From Gammaproteobacteria bacterium (lineage in GTDB: Bacteria; Pseudomonadota; Gammaproteobacteria; Steroidobacterales; Woeseiaceae): a stretch of 64,000 nt of DNA. Both the position numbers and the translations under genes were made by a program. Below, piece after piece: positions 7,283-18,400 of the stretch. The DNA lies in the NCBI GenBank assembly GCA_029863305.1, contig JAOTVR010000005.1:21458-85457 (forward strand), read 5' to 3'. Positions within the stretch are counted from its first letter, which is position 1. Each line of letters starts with the position of its first letter. The notes under the pieces are model-generated. The model was not told the DNA's origin. It did not search any database and saw only the letters and a list, made by a program, of their open reading frames with translations.

Positions 7283-10200
7283 CTACATCGACCCGGTTAC
7301 GTTGAGGAATACTCCGTGGTGATCGTAGCTGAGATCGGTCAGGTCGTCGGAGAAATCCGTAAAGTTATAGCCGATGCCGATCTTCAGGTGGTCACCGAGG
7401 TAACGTGAGACTGCCGCCAGCGCACCGCTGCGCTGCTCGTTCAGGTCCGACATGTCGAGCAGGCGTCCTTCCACGAGAAGTTCCCAGTTCTTGCGGAAGC
7501 GGTAATCACCGCGGATGACGTACAGACTCGCATTGTTTTCGAAGAATTCGGGGTTGTCGCGATCAAGGCTGACCTGCCCCAGGCGATAGGCGTATTTGCC
7601 GCCGATCGAGAAGTTCTGCGTGATGTCATAGCTGACATCGACTGCCGCGATGTGGCTCTTCTGAATGAATTCGGCCGCGACATTTTGCAGACCGATCTGC
7701 TCCGTTGTCGGCAGGTTGTAGAAGTACGTGTACTTGACGAGCGCATTGAGCCGATCGTGACGCACCGGCCGATAGGCGTAGCCAAACACGGCTTCGGTGT
7801 AACCGCCGTCGTAGAACGTTCCGAGCGAACTTTCGCTGTCGGAGTGATTCAGTTTTCCGAGTAAACGGGCAGCAGGGCTGATCTGATACTTGAAGCTGTT
7901 GCGAAACAACCAGGTCTTTCTCTCGGTCGTGCTCAGGTCCGGCTGTTGCGCGTCGTCGTTGCGGTACTCGATACCGCTCGATATCTGCAGCTCGTCCGTC
8001 GCGTAGCCGAGTTGCAGCCCGCCGGCCAGGCGCTCAGTCTCGGCACCCGTCTGTATATCCTGCAGCGTGCCGATGTCGGTCGTGATGCCCAGACTCCATT
8101 TCTGCGTCGGCGCAAAGTTGATGCCGGTGCCATGTGTCAACCCGGTCATCGTCTCGTTATGCTGGTAACGCTCTTCGAGAAACACACTGGTACTGTCTGC
8201 AATCCGCGATTTCACACCCGCGACGAGATTGCCTTCGCTGCCACGCCCGCTCGGCAAGCCGTTTACGGTACGCTCGTTCTCGAGTGCGTAGTTGAGGTAC
8301 ATGCTCGTGTGGTCGGAGTGTACGTAGTTCGTACCGAGCCGACCGCCCGCACCGAGATCGCCATCGGACAGCTCTGCCTCCATGCGGAATTTCTCGGTGA
8401 AACGATACGACCCGCCCACGCCGAAGCGGCTGTTCTCGCGGCGATCGCCCGTTGTCGACAGCGTACCTTGTGTAAACAGATAGGTATCCCATGTCGACTT
8501 GGAGTCGTAACCTACCTGCAGCACTGCATCCACCCGCTCACCCTGCTCCTGTGTAAGCGGCACGATTATCGAGCCATCAACGCGCTCGTCCCTGCGGTAG
8601 CCGGCGCTTACATCCCAATGCTCGGTGAACTTGTAGCCGATATTCAGTTCCTGCGCCCGGACCTCGATGCCCTGTTCCTGAATTCGATGGTCGACCTTGG
8701 TGCCGAGCGAGAATCGCTCGCCGATCGGCAGGCTGAAGGTGCCACCGTAACTCTTTGTGTCGCTAAGTGCCGTCAAGCCCGGCGCCGAGTAACCGGCTTC
8801 GGCTTCCTGCACGTACATTGTTAACGAGCCGTCGCTAAAGCTGACAAAGTCGTCGAAGTTGATGCTGATATCTGCCCGATGGGCGTCTGCCTCGGCGTTA
8901 ACGAAGGATACCGGGTCGAAAGCATTAAATTCGAAACCACCATCGTCGGATACCTGTGGCAGAGCAACCAGCCCTTCACTGCTGGATTGCTGTAGTTTCA
9001 GCCAGGATCCGGCGGTCCATCGGAATGTCACGTCGGCGGCTTGCAGGCTGCTGTCGGTATCGTCCTGTTCGTTCACATTCGCAGTCACGCCGAGTTTTAC
9101 GTGATCGCCAAACCAGTAGTGGGCCTGACCGCCAGTCGACAAGGCATCGATATCGTCAAAACCGGGTGTGTACTCGTAACGGACGACCAGGTACGCCTCA
9201 TCGCCCGAGATTGCGCCGCTGCGCACCAGCAGGTTGTCTGCAGCGTTCGATGCAAGCGGCTCGGCGAGCACGACGCGACCCTGCAGATAGTCGATATCGT
9301 AATCCATGGCCGGCGTCAGGTTGAGTACACCCGTGACGATTCCCGAGACCTTGTCGCGCAATTCGATGCGCACACGCTCGGAGCCGGCAAGGATGTCCTG
9401 GCGCTGCAGGTAATACAGCGACCCGCCGGTACCACGGAATTCCTCGCGGCTGGCGATCGTGCCCGGCTCGGCCGCAAAGGCATCTATGGCCAACCGTCGC
9501 TCACCGAACTCGGTGGTCGTGTCCGACTGATAGTGCAGATTCGCGCCATACAGTCCACGGTCGACCTGTGCCAACTCGTTGTTCATGTAGGCAATCTTGA
9601 AGTTGCCCCACTGGCCGTAGTCATCGCCCTTGCCAAGGCGGACGAAGAACTTGCCCATACTCGGCGCCATCTCTTCCACCGTGGCGTCGTCGCCAAACGT
9701 CGGATAGTAGTAATCGGGATCCATGCGTCGGAATAACTGATCGGGCGACTTGTCCATGAAGTTGCTGAAGATATTGTCCAGCGAACCTTCCCGGGTATCG
9801 GCGCTCGCCGTCAGTTTCCAGTGGTCACCGAATTTTCCATTGACGAAGAACGCGAGCCGTCCGTCGATATTGGAATCATAGTCGTAGTCCGAATTTTCTC
9901 CCTGTAGCAAGTCGATCGGCCCGCTCGCAGAATTTTCGGCCAGCGTGAGATCGGCCATGCCGACGTAGAACCAGTCGTTCTTCTTGAATTCGAGGTCACG
10001 GAGGTACAACTCACCGCTGCCTTCCTTATCGACCAGAGCAACTTCGACCGTGTGTGCGCCCTCCGGCAAAATCTCTTCGGTCACGAAACTGCCGCTCTCA
10101 TCGACCGGGATCGGGCGCCCGGCAACCCAGACGTCTTGCTGCGGCGAAATGCCGTTGCCACGGACGCTCACGGTACCGCTGCTAAGACCGATATTGTGCA

Positions 10201-12400
10201 CGTTCAAGCCGTTTTCACCGTACGCAGCGAGCAACTCGGGGTCGGTATCTGCCGCGGACCCATCGTCTGTCTGCTTCAACGTGTCGTGGACGACCCACAG
10301 TGGCTGCGCAACTGTTTCATCGAAGTTTCCATCCGTTCCATAAGCGCGCAGCACGTAGGCCAGCTCCAGCACCGGGCCCGAGATTTCGGCCAGCAACGGA
10401 TTCCAGGTGGCGATACCGTCTACCCCGATTCTGATGACATCGAGCGGCTCAGACTCAATCGACTGGCCGTTCGCGAATACGCGTATCTCGGCACGGTCGA
10501 TGAAGTGCGAATAATTCGTGTACATCCTGAATTGCACCGGCGTTGCTTTCGTCTGCACCCAGATATCGGCAGGCGACAAACCGGGTCCGAACTGAAACAC
10601 CTTCGACAGTGCAATGCGGTCAGGCTTCGCGGCAACACTGAGCCTGGGAGAGGAGCGCAGATTGTCGTAACCAAACTGAATGTCGACGTTCTCGAACGCA
10701 ACGTCGGTACAGCGCTGAATATCGGATGAGCTCCGCTTTGGATCATCGATCGGCTCACCATCGACGGTGATGCGCATAAGATTGAGTCCGAGCGGGTTCT
10801 CGGGGCTCAGCTCGCGTGTAACCCGGGTGATATCCACGCCTTCGTAATCATCGAGAATGGCCAACTCGTCGTAGACGACCTGAACCGCCACATGCGACGT
10901 GTCACCCTGAACGAATCCGGCATTGACGACGTCGTCGGAGTGCACGTAACCGCGGCCTTCGAATTCGGTTTTCGCCGTCTCGAGTTTTGTGTCCTGGGCA
11001 ATCAGGTCCATCGCACGTCGCGCGCGTGATGCGGACAGCCCGATGTCATCGCCGTAAACTGCCGCGGTCCGACGTTGCAATCGTTCATTGCGCGTGTAGC
11101 CAACAAAGCGCAGACGCGGGTTGGTCTTGTCGGCAACGTCTGCCAGCGCTCTCACCAGGTCGTCGGTGTAGCCTGGCGGCACCAGCGGCTGTCCGTCCAC
11201 GAATTCGAGATCAGTGATGCGGCCCCACGGCGGATCGTAGGTCCTCGTTACAATTTCGGCGCCGGCGTCCTCAGGACACAGCTGCGGTTCATCGGGTAAC
11301 TCCTGGAGGGGATCGTCGTACCAGAACTCGACCTCGACACGTCGATTCAGGGCTCGACCGCGAGCTGTCTCGTTGGAGCCCAGCGGCCTCTCCGATCCAC
11401 GGCCATCACTGGCGATCGCATACGTCGGTAGATTCAGGCTGTCCTGAACCGCCAGCGCGACACGCCGCGCGCGCGCTTTCGACAACCCTACATGGTCGCC
11501 GTAGATGCGCTCGGTTCTGCCGGACAGAGGAATATTGTCGCTGTAGCCGACAAATTTGACGAGAACGTTCTGTTTGTCGCCGAGATTCCCGAGAGCCTGC
11601 TGCACTCGCTCGATGAAGCTGGCATCGACCTGAATGGCCTCATCGTCAAAGTGCAGCGGCGCAACCAGGTTTTGCACCCGGGCGCGGTGTGCGTGCCCTT
11701 CGACATAGCGCAGCTTGCAGACCGTTTCCATACGACACACTTTTACGCGCTTGATCTCGTGCGGCACCAGGAATTCTTCGAGCGCCAGCCGCTCCACGAC
11801 CTCGTCATACCAGACTTCGACTTCGACACGTCGGTTCAGCGAGCGACCTTCTTCGGTCAGGTTCGTCGCGACGGGGTCGGTGTCACCAGCCCATTCATAG
11901 GAAATCGCCTCGGCAGGTAATGCCAGCGCCGTCTGAAAGTGCTCGGCAACCTTTCCGGCCCGCTCTCGCGAAAGCCCTGCGTTATCGCCGTAGATCTGCT
12001 CGAGCCGATGGGACAGAGGCCTGGTATCGGCATGACCGATCAGGTGCAGACGCACGTTGATTCGATCGCGCATTCGCGCCAGGATCGCACCCAGCGACTC
12101 GACCGTCGTGTCCGGAATGTTGGCGAAGCCGGACTCGAAGCGAATCGGGGGCACAAGATTACTGAGCTTGACGGTCTCGAGCCCGTCCGTAACTGTTTCG
12201 CGCGTATCGATCGTATCGCCCATTTCCGTCGCGACGCGATCAGGGTCCTGCACCCACTGCTCAAACGGTTCGTCAGTCGACAGGTGGCGCTCGACTGCCT
12301 CTCCGATCGGCGCTTCGTCGACATTCGTTGCTGCGAGTCCAGGCGATGCCGTTGTCGCGAATACCAGTGACAGATACCCGAGTCTGCGAATCATGTTCAT
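7283..12400 (-). CDS. Giant outer-membrane protein: three OmpA-like domains plus long beta-barrel
   Basis: A 1705-residue protein with a signal peptide (MNMIRRLGYLSLVFATTASP, then GLAA). Residues about 84-200, 245-362 and 396-512 are three OmpA C-terminal-like repeats. In repeats 1 and 2 the peptidoglycan-contact Asp (D125 in IGHADT; D288 in VGYSDN) and Arg (R147 in LSRERA; R310 in LSKARA) are kept, as is the closing NRRVEVE. Repeat 3 has Arg437 at the Asp position and no NRRVE. Residues about 730-830 look like a beta-rich, carboxypeptidase-regulatory-like region. From about 850 to the end, alternating aromatic/polar strands (many Y-x-Y, W-x-L, F-x-V) suggest a large barrel. AAGGAG lies 8 bases before the ATG. 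The start overlaps the stop of the DUF11 gene by 4 bases, so the two are made together. Confidence 0.85.
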   Translation of the reverse strand: MNMIRRLGYLSLVFATTASPGLAATNVDEAPIGEAVERHLSTDEPFEQWVQDPDRVATEMGDTIDTRETVTDGLETVKLSNLVPPIRFESGFANIPDTTVESLGAILARMRDRINVRLHLIGHADTRPLSHRLEQIYGDNAGLSRERAGKVAEHFQTALALPAEAISYEWAGDTDPVATNLTEEGRSLNRRVEVEVWYDEVVERLALEEFLVPHEIKRVKVCRMETVCKLRYVEGHAHRARVQNLVAPLHFDDEAIQVDASFIERVQQALGNLGDKQNVLVKFVGYSDNIPLSGRTERIYGDHVGLSKARARRVALAVQDSLNLPTYAIASDGRGSERPLGSNETARGRALNRRVEVEFWYDDPLQELPDEPQLCPEDAGAEIVTRTYDPPWGRITDLEFVDGQPLVPPGYTDDLVRALADVADKTNPRLRFVGYTRNERLQRRTAAVYGDDIGLSASRARRAMDLIAQDTKLETAKTEFEGRGYVHSDDVVNAGFVQGDTSHVAVQVVYDELAILDDYEGVDITRVTRELSPENPLGLNLMRITVDGEPIDDPKRSSSDIQRCTDVAFENVDIQFGYDNLRSSPRLSVAAKPDRIALSKVFQFGPGLSPADIWVQTKATPVQFRMYTNYSHFIDRAEIRVFANGQSIESEPLDVIRIGVDGIATWNPLLAEISGPVLELAYVLRAYGTDGNFDETVAQPLWVVHDTLKQTDDGSAADTDPELLAAYGENGLNVHNIGLSSGTVSVRGNGISPQQDVWVAGRPIPVDESGSFVTEEILPEGAHTVEVALVDKEGSGELYLRDLEFKKNDWFYVGMADLTLAENSASGPIDLLQGENSDYDYDSNIDGRLAFFVNGKFGDHWKLTASADTREGSLDNIFSNFMDKSPDQLFRRMDPDYYYPTFGDDATVEEMAPSMGKFFVRLGKGDDYGQWGNFKIAYMNNELAQVDRGLYGANLHYQSDTTTEFGERRLAIDAFAAEPGTIASREEFRGTGGSLYYLQRQDILAGSERVRIELRDKVSGIVTGVLNLTPAMDYDIDYLQGRVVLAEPLASNAADNLLVRSGAISGDEAYLVVRYEYTPGFDDIDALSTGGQAHYWFGDHVKLGVTANVNEQDDTDSSLQAADVTFRWTAGSWLKLQQSSSEGLVALPQVSDDGGFEFNAFDPVSFVNAEADAHRADISINFDDFVSFSDGSLTMYVQEAEAGYSAPGLTALSDTKSYGGTFSLPIGERFSLGTKVDHRIQEQGIEVRAQELNIGYKFTEHWDVSAGYRRDERVDGSIIVPLTQEQGERVDAVLQVGYDSKSTWDTYLFTQGTLSTTGDRRENSRFGVGGSYRFTEKFRMEAELSDGDLGAGGRLGTNYVHSDHTSMYLNYALENERTVNGLPSGRGSEGNLVAGVKSRIADSTSVFLEERYQHNETMTGLTHGTGINFAPTQKWSLGITTDIGTLQDIQTGAETERLAGGLQLGYATDELQISSGIEYRNDDAQQPDLSTTERKTWLFRNSFKYQISPAARLLGKLNHSDSESSLGTFYDGGYTEAVFGYAYRPVRHDRLNALVKYTYFYNLPTTEQIGLQNVAAEFIQKSHIAAVDVSYDITQNFSIGGKYAYRLGQVSLDRDNPEFFENNASLYVIRGDYRFRKNWELLVEGRLLDMSDLNEQRSGALAAVSRYLGDHLKIGIGYNFTDFSDDLTDLSYDHHGVFLNVTGSM

Positions 12401-15400
12401 CGGCTCGACTCCTTCGGCTTATCTGGCGGCGTCCCGAGTCGCCAGTAAATCTCAGGTTCGATGACGAGTTCATAACAGCAGTTCAAATCCTGCCAGGCGG
12501 TCATGATCTGGTCTTTCATTGCATCCAGGCGTTGCTCGACAAGCGCCTCGGCTTCGACGTCGGCGACATAGGACAGTCGCAGTACGGCCGGTCCTTTCTG
12601 CAGCTCCTGCAGCAATAACCCGATGCGGCTTCGCCACAGATCGCGCATCTCTGTCGAGCCCGGCTCGAAGACCGCATCGGCCATGTCAAGACCAACAACG
12701 CGATGAATCGAGGCACCGAAGTTGATGCGTAAGGCCTTACCACGCGTTGCCCGCTGAACCTGTACCGGCCTGGTCGAAACCCGGAAGCCACTCGGCAGTG
12801 TCCTGTCGTCGAGCTTCAGGACGAAATTGCTGCCGCGACTCTCATGCGGCGTAATAGCACAAGTAATGTGGTAACGGCCGTGTGTGTCCGTCGTCGCCGC
12901 CAGTCCTCTGGCGGTAACCACTCGCACGCCGGCCAGTCCGGTTTCATCGCCGTCCTGGAAACCATTACGGTTGGCGTCATCAAATACCTTGCCGGTCACA
13001 TCGGTACAATCGAAAGTTGCATCGGGGACGAGACGCACTGTCGCTTCTGCTTCCTCCGACATGACCGTGCCGGTCAACGAGTTGATAGCCTGCGCACGAT
13101 TGACGAACTCTCCTTCGCTGACACCGGCGCCGACGGCGAGCAACAGCTTGATCGAATGGCGGCCATCCGTGTCCAGCGAGAGGTTGTTCCAGAGCAGTTC
13201 GCGACCGACGACGGCAGGTTCTGTCTCGACGCCATCGAAACGCGCGGAACCCTCGACGTAACGGAAACCGGCCGGGAAACGATCGACGACAGTCACATCC
13301 TGCAGGTCGACGCCGAACGAATTACTCACCGTAATTACGTATGGCACCATCTGACCCCGGTTGACATTCAATAGCGGTGTCGTCTTGGTGACGGCAACCG
13401 CGCCATCAAGCCGTGGATCGAGCGGAATGTGGTTGTTGAACAACTGAGATGAGCCCGGTATCCCGGTGTTATCGAGGTTCAGGAACGAGTGATAATTCGT
13501 TGCTGCGCTTCTCGCGGGCACAGAGGGCGGCGGCGCAAACTCCGAGGGCTGTGCCTCACACGTTTGTGCTGTTGCGAGCACCGCATCATTTCCGGACCCC
13601 GGACATGCGGGCACGTCGAACGGCAGCGTATTCTGGTCCGATGTCGGCGGAATCAGCTCGGATACACCTGCGACGTAGCTGCTGTCCGGCGGTACGACCT
13701 GAATCAGGTAGTGCGGCCCGCCCGGACACGAGGGATCGGAGAAGTTGATGTCGAACTTGTAGTAACCGCTCGCGACAGTACGTTGATCCTGCTGATTCGG
13801 ATCATCGAAACATCTGCCCGGTATGGCTACACCGTTGCGCACATCGACGAGCGTTACCGTCGCACCGGCAACCGGCGTCCGTGACACCGAATCGTAGATC
13901 ACACCATTCGGATCGACCGGCATATTCAGGGCCAGGAGGTTGCTGCCTTCCTGAACATCGATGTCATCGATGCGCTGTTGCCCGTCGGTAAAGTCGGAAT
14001 CGGTCTGACCAAGCATTGCTGTCGTGGCATTGGCACCCGGCGCAGCAAATCGCAGCGAGTATGTTTCACCCGGGACGTAATTCGGCGTGACATTGGTAAA
14101 CAGGTAATAACCGTCTACGTCTGTCAGCATCGAGCGGACCGCCTGGTCGTTGAACAGGAGTTCGACAGTCCAGCCTTCCAGTGGACGTTCGACGCCACCG
14201 GGTGTGTTGTCGTGGTCGGCATCGTGCCAAACGTTGCCGCTGAGCATTCCGGCGTCCGGCATGGCGCCGACGTCGATCGATACGCTTGCCTCCGCCCACT
14301 TGAGCGGGTCGTCCCACGACACCTGACCCGTGTTGGTTATGGTTGTTCCCTCGAGAAGGGTTGGATTGATGATCGCCCGGAAGCGCAGCGTGATCGTCTC
14401 GTCAGGATTCAACGGGCCGTACTCATTGAAGTAGTCGCCGGTAATCAGCGTGCCGGCGACGGTGACGCCATCCATCAGCCCGTTCATCGTTGCGGACTGA
14501 TCGACGTAAGTCAGGTACCCCGGGTTGACCATATCGAGATCGTCATAGATCGTGACGTAGAAAGCCGGCACAGTGCCGACATTTCGTACCGTTACGACGT
14601 ATTCGAGTTCGGCGCCAGCAAGTGCCGGCCCGCCGTTGACTACCGACACTTCCTTGATGATCGCGAGTTGTTGCGCAGCACCCACGACCACAACGGTCGG
14701 TTCCGGTCCGGTCGCCGGGTTGCCGTCACCATCGGTCAGCGTGGTCGGCACCTCGACGCTGTAAACCACGGCCTGGTTGGTAATCAGAGTTCCAGGGAGC
14801 ACGCCGGCATTGACCTGCAGGTCGAACTGCACGACTGCCGCCTGGCCCGGACTCAACACGCCCCCACCAGCACCGGGCGCCGGCGGCGCCAGGTCGGAGG
14901 AACTGACCGGGATGCCGTCGATCAGCGGGAACACCCCGCCGTCGGGTTGCCCGACCGGCAGTCCGTTCAGCGTCACCGAATTGGCGACGTAAGTCGTATC
15001 CGCCGGAACCATGTCGGTCAGGTCGACAGCAGTGGCCGGCACCGTGCCGTTGTTGTACATCGTAATCGTGTAGCGCAGCACGTCACCCGGATCGACGATG
15101 CCGGGCGAGCCGAGGTCGACTTCGAGGGCCGCGGATTTCGGCGCGAACAACAGCGGGTAATTACCGACGACGTCTCGGGTCGGGTCGTCGGCAAGCGGTG
15201 TGCGCGGATCGTCCGAGGGTACATCCGCAATTCCGTTGTCGACGGCACTGACGAACGCCTGGTTCGAGATTATCGTGCCGTCGGGCGCGTCGGGATAAAC
15301 AACGACGTCAAACACGATTGTTGCGACATTATCCGCAACAGCCGCATTCATGACCCCGGGATTCGGATCCTGTGGTGCGTTGATCAGAATGCCATCGGTC

Positions 15401-18400
15401 AATGGCGAGGCGCCGCCGCCCGCATCTGGAACTGCGATACCGTTCAGCGTCGTGCTGCCGGCGACATAGGTCGTATTGGCGGGCACCAGGTCGACGACAT
15501 CGACGCCGGTCGCATTGTCCGTACCGACATTCTGCACGGTGATCGTATAACGCAGCGTCTCGCCCGCCAGCAGCACGGTCGGGTCGCCGCTGATGTACGA
15601 AGAAACTTTCTCGACGCGGAACGCTGCCGCGGACTGGATCAGGATCTGTGTGGGATCTTCGTCACCCTCGATATTCGGATCGGCCACACCGTTAACGTAA
15701 GGATCGTCACTCAGCGCAATCGGGTTGCCGGCGTAGAACATCTGAGATTGGTTGTAGACGAAGCTGCCGTTGGCTATCACAGGAGCCAGCTGGATCTCGA
15801 ATTCGATCAACACGCTGCTACCGAGGCCGCCGAGGCTGAGATCGCGAACATCCAGCAAGCCCGTGCCATCTGCACCGCCGTCCGGATCGGTATTGCTGGC
15901 ATCGGCACCGGGCGGCAGCATTACCACCGTCAACGTGCCCGGCTGGAACATCGGGGCCGCGTTCAGCGCATCCAGTTCATCGACGATGCTGAAGTTATCG
16001 ACCGGCGTATCGCTGGCGTTCTCGACTCGCAGGGCATACCGAATTGTGTCTCCGGGTGTGGCCACGGTGGCGGGATCTTCACCGCTGGTCACGTTGATCG
16101 CTGTCTTTTCGAAGATCAGCAGCGGTGAGAACTCGACGATCGTGTGTGCGTCTTCGTGATCCAGCACGCCGACGGTACCGTCGGTCAACGCGCGTGTGTA
16201 CGTGCGCGCATAGCCGTTCGGTGTCGATTGGTCGAGACTGAACCACTCCGTCGCGCCGGCTATGTTGGTCAGTACGACATCGTCCTGCGAGCCTGCATCC
16301 AGCGATGCCTGGTACGCGACGATCAGTCGTTGATCGGGGCCAATCGCGGCGGCTGTCGTCAGCATTTCGAGTGTAAACGTGCAGGCCGGATCACCGTTGA
16401 ACGTGACCGCAAAGTCGCTGCCGGCAGTCAGCGGCGGCGCGGCCGGCGTGACACCGTCCGCCTCGAACAGCTGCACGGTGACTGCGGCAGGCGCGACATC
16501 ACACATGCCGCCTGTGGCGATATTCGGCAACACATCAGTCAGGTACGTTCCAAACGCCGGCGAAGAGCCGATGTTGTGGACGTTCAGCGTGAACATGTCC
16601 GGTATGCCGACGCGCATCCGCAGCGGCCCGCCTTTCTCGAGCGTCAGCTCCGGCTCGACGATGGTCATCGGCGCTGTTGTGCCGGGGTCGCCCGGCCTTT
16701 CGGTCGCGGTGTCGTTATCGACGAGGTTGTAGGTGTACGCGGCTGTGTTCGTAAACGTGAGCCCCGCCACATTCGTCGGGGTATCGGACAGTCTCACGGT
16801 GATCTCGATAACGGCCTGATCGCCGATCGGGATATCGATGCCGTTGACCGGATCCTCGATAACGAGATTCGTGGCTGTTCCCGTGTTGACCGGATTCCAG
16901 CCGCCCGCGCCCGACACTTTAGTGACGCCGACGAACTCCAGGTCGGCAGCGATTGCTGCCAGGTCATCGAGGATACGAACATCGTAGGACGGTGACGTGT
17001 GTGGCACGGACGGCACGGTGATCAGGTAGCTGAACTCCTCGCCTATTGTTGCCGTAGCTTGCGTGTTTGCTTTCGCCAGCGCGGCCGGCGGCGGCCCTTC
17101 GATCAATACGCGCGTCGGATCTTCATCACCAGCGATGCTGGGGTCGGACTGGCCGTTGACGTACGGATCGTCGCTATCGGCAAGCTTGATCGCGCCGAGC
17201 AGCTCTGCCTGGTTGGTAACGACCGTGCCGTTGACAAGTGGCGACGCCAGCGTGATGTCGAATTGTATCGAGACCTCGCTTGCGGCAGGCAGGCTCAGGT
17301 TGCGGACATCGAGGATGCCGGCGCCGTTAGTGCCACCGTTCGGGTCCGTGTTGGATGTATCGGCGCCAGGCGGAATCGTGGCGGGAACGAGCGTCAGACT
17401 ACCCGGCACGAAAACCGGCACCGCGTTAAGTTCACCCAGATCGTCGTAGAACGTGACGTTATTGAGCGGGCCATCGGTGGTCTGCAGGCGCAGGGTGTAG
17501 CGAAGTGTGTCTCCCGGGGCGGCAATCGTGGTCGGGTTTACGCCGGTCGTCAGGTTTGCGACGGTTTTCTCGAAGAAGTAGCCGAACAGCGCCGTTGTGA
17601 CGGTATGCGCGTCCTGGTGATCGAGAACGCCGACCGTGCCGTCGGTCAGCGTGCGTATGAAACTCAGGCGGTCGGGGTTGCTGCTGTCGCCGTTGAACCA
17701 CTGCGTCGCTCCAACAACGTTCGTGAGCGTGATGCCGTCGTCCGTGTCGGCATCGAGACGGGTGCGATAATTGATGATCAGTCGCTCGTCCGCGCCTATC
17801 GCAGCGGCGGGTGTCAGCATGTTCAGCGTGAGTTCGCACGCTGGTGCGCCACTGTAGCTGAGTGAGTAATCGGTGCCGGCCGTCAGCGGGCCCTTGCCGG
17901 GTACAGGCGTAACACCGTCGACTGCGAATACGCGGGCGTTTTGTATCTCGGGGGCGATATCGCACATGCCGCCCGTCGGGCCGTCGGGGAGCCGGTCGAC
18001 GAGTGTAACGTCCCAGGCATCGCTGAGCCCGGTGTTGTGCACGTCGACCGCGAAGTCGCCCCATTCGCCGAGGTTGAGCGTTCTTCCCAGGGTTGCCGGA
18101 CCGGTCTTCGTGACGATGAGTTGCGGCGCGGCAATCGTCATGGGCTCCGTAATGCCCCACTCGCCCGGGAGGGGCTCGTAAAATACGCCTTCGATGAGGC
18201 GTCCGAAATCCCACTTGGCGGTGTTGATGAACTGCGTTCCCGGTGCGTTCGCCGGCGTGTCGTCGAGCACCACCGTGATCTCGACGATGAACTGCTCGCC
18301 CGCCGGGACGATCGGGAAGTTGTCGAAGGTCAGGAAGCCACCGACGTTCGAAAATGTGTGCGGTATCGGCGCGCCGCTACCCCGCCAGTACGCGGTGTAG

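Noticed and set aside
7946..8824. 292-codon rightward open frame inside the barrel gene
   Set aside because: Fully antisense to a secure gene, with no start signal or recognisable domain.
13978..16128. 716-codon rightward open frame antisense to the DUF11 gene
   Set aside because: It is rich in Arg, His, Val and Asp, has no domain, signal or ribosome site, and is explained by codon bias of the GC-rich DUF11 gene on the other strand.
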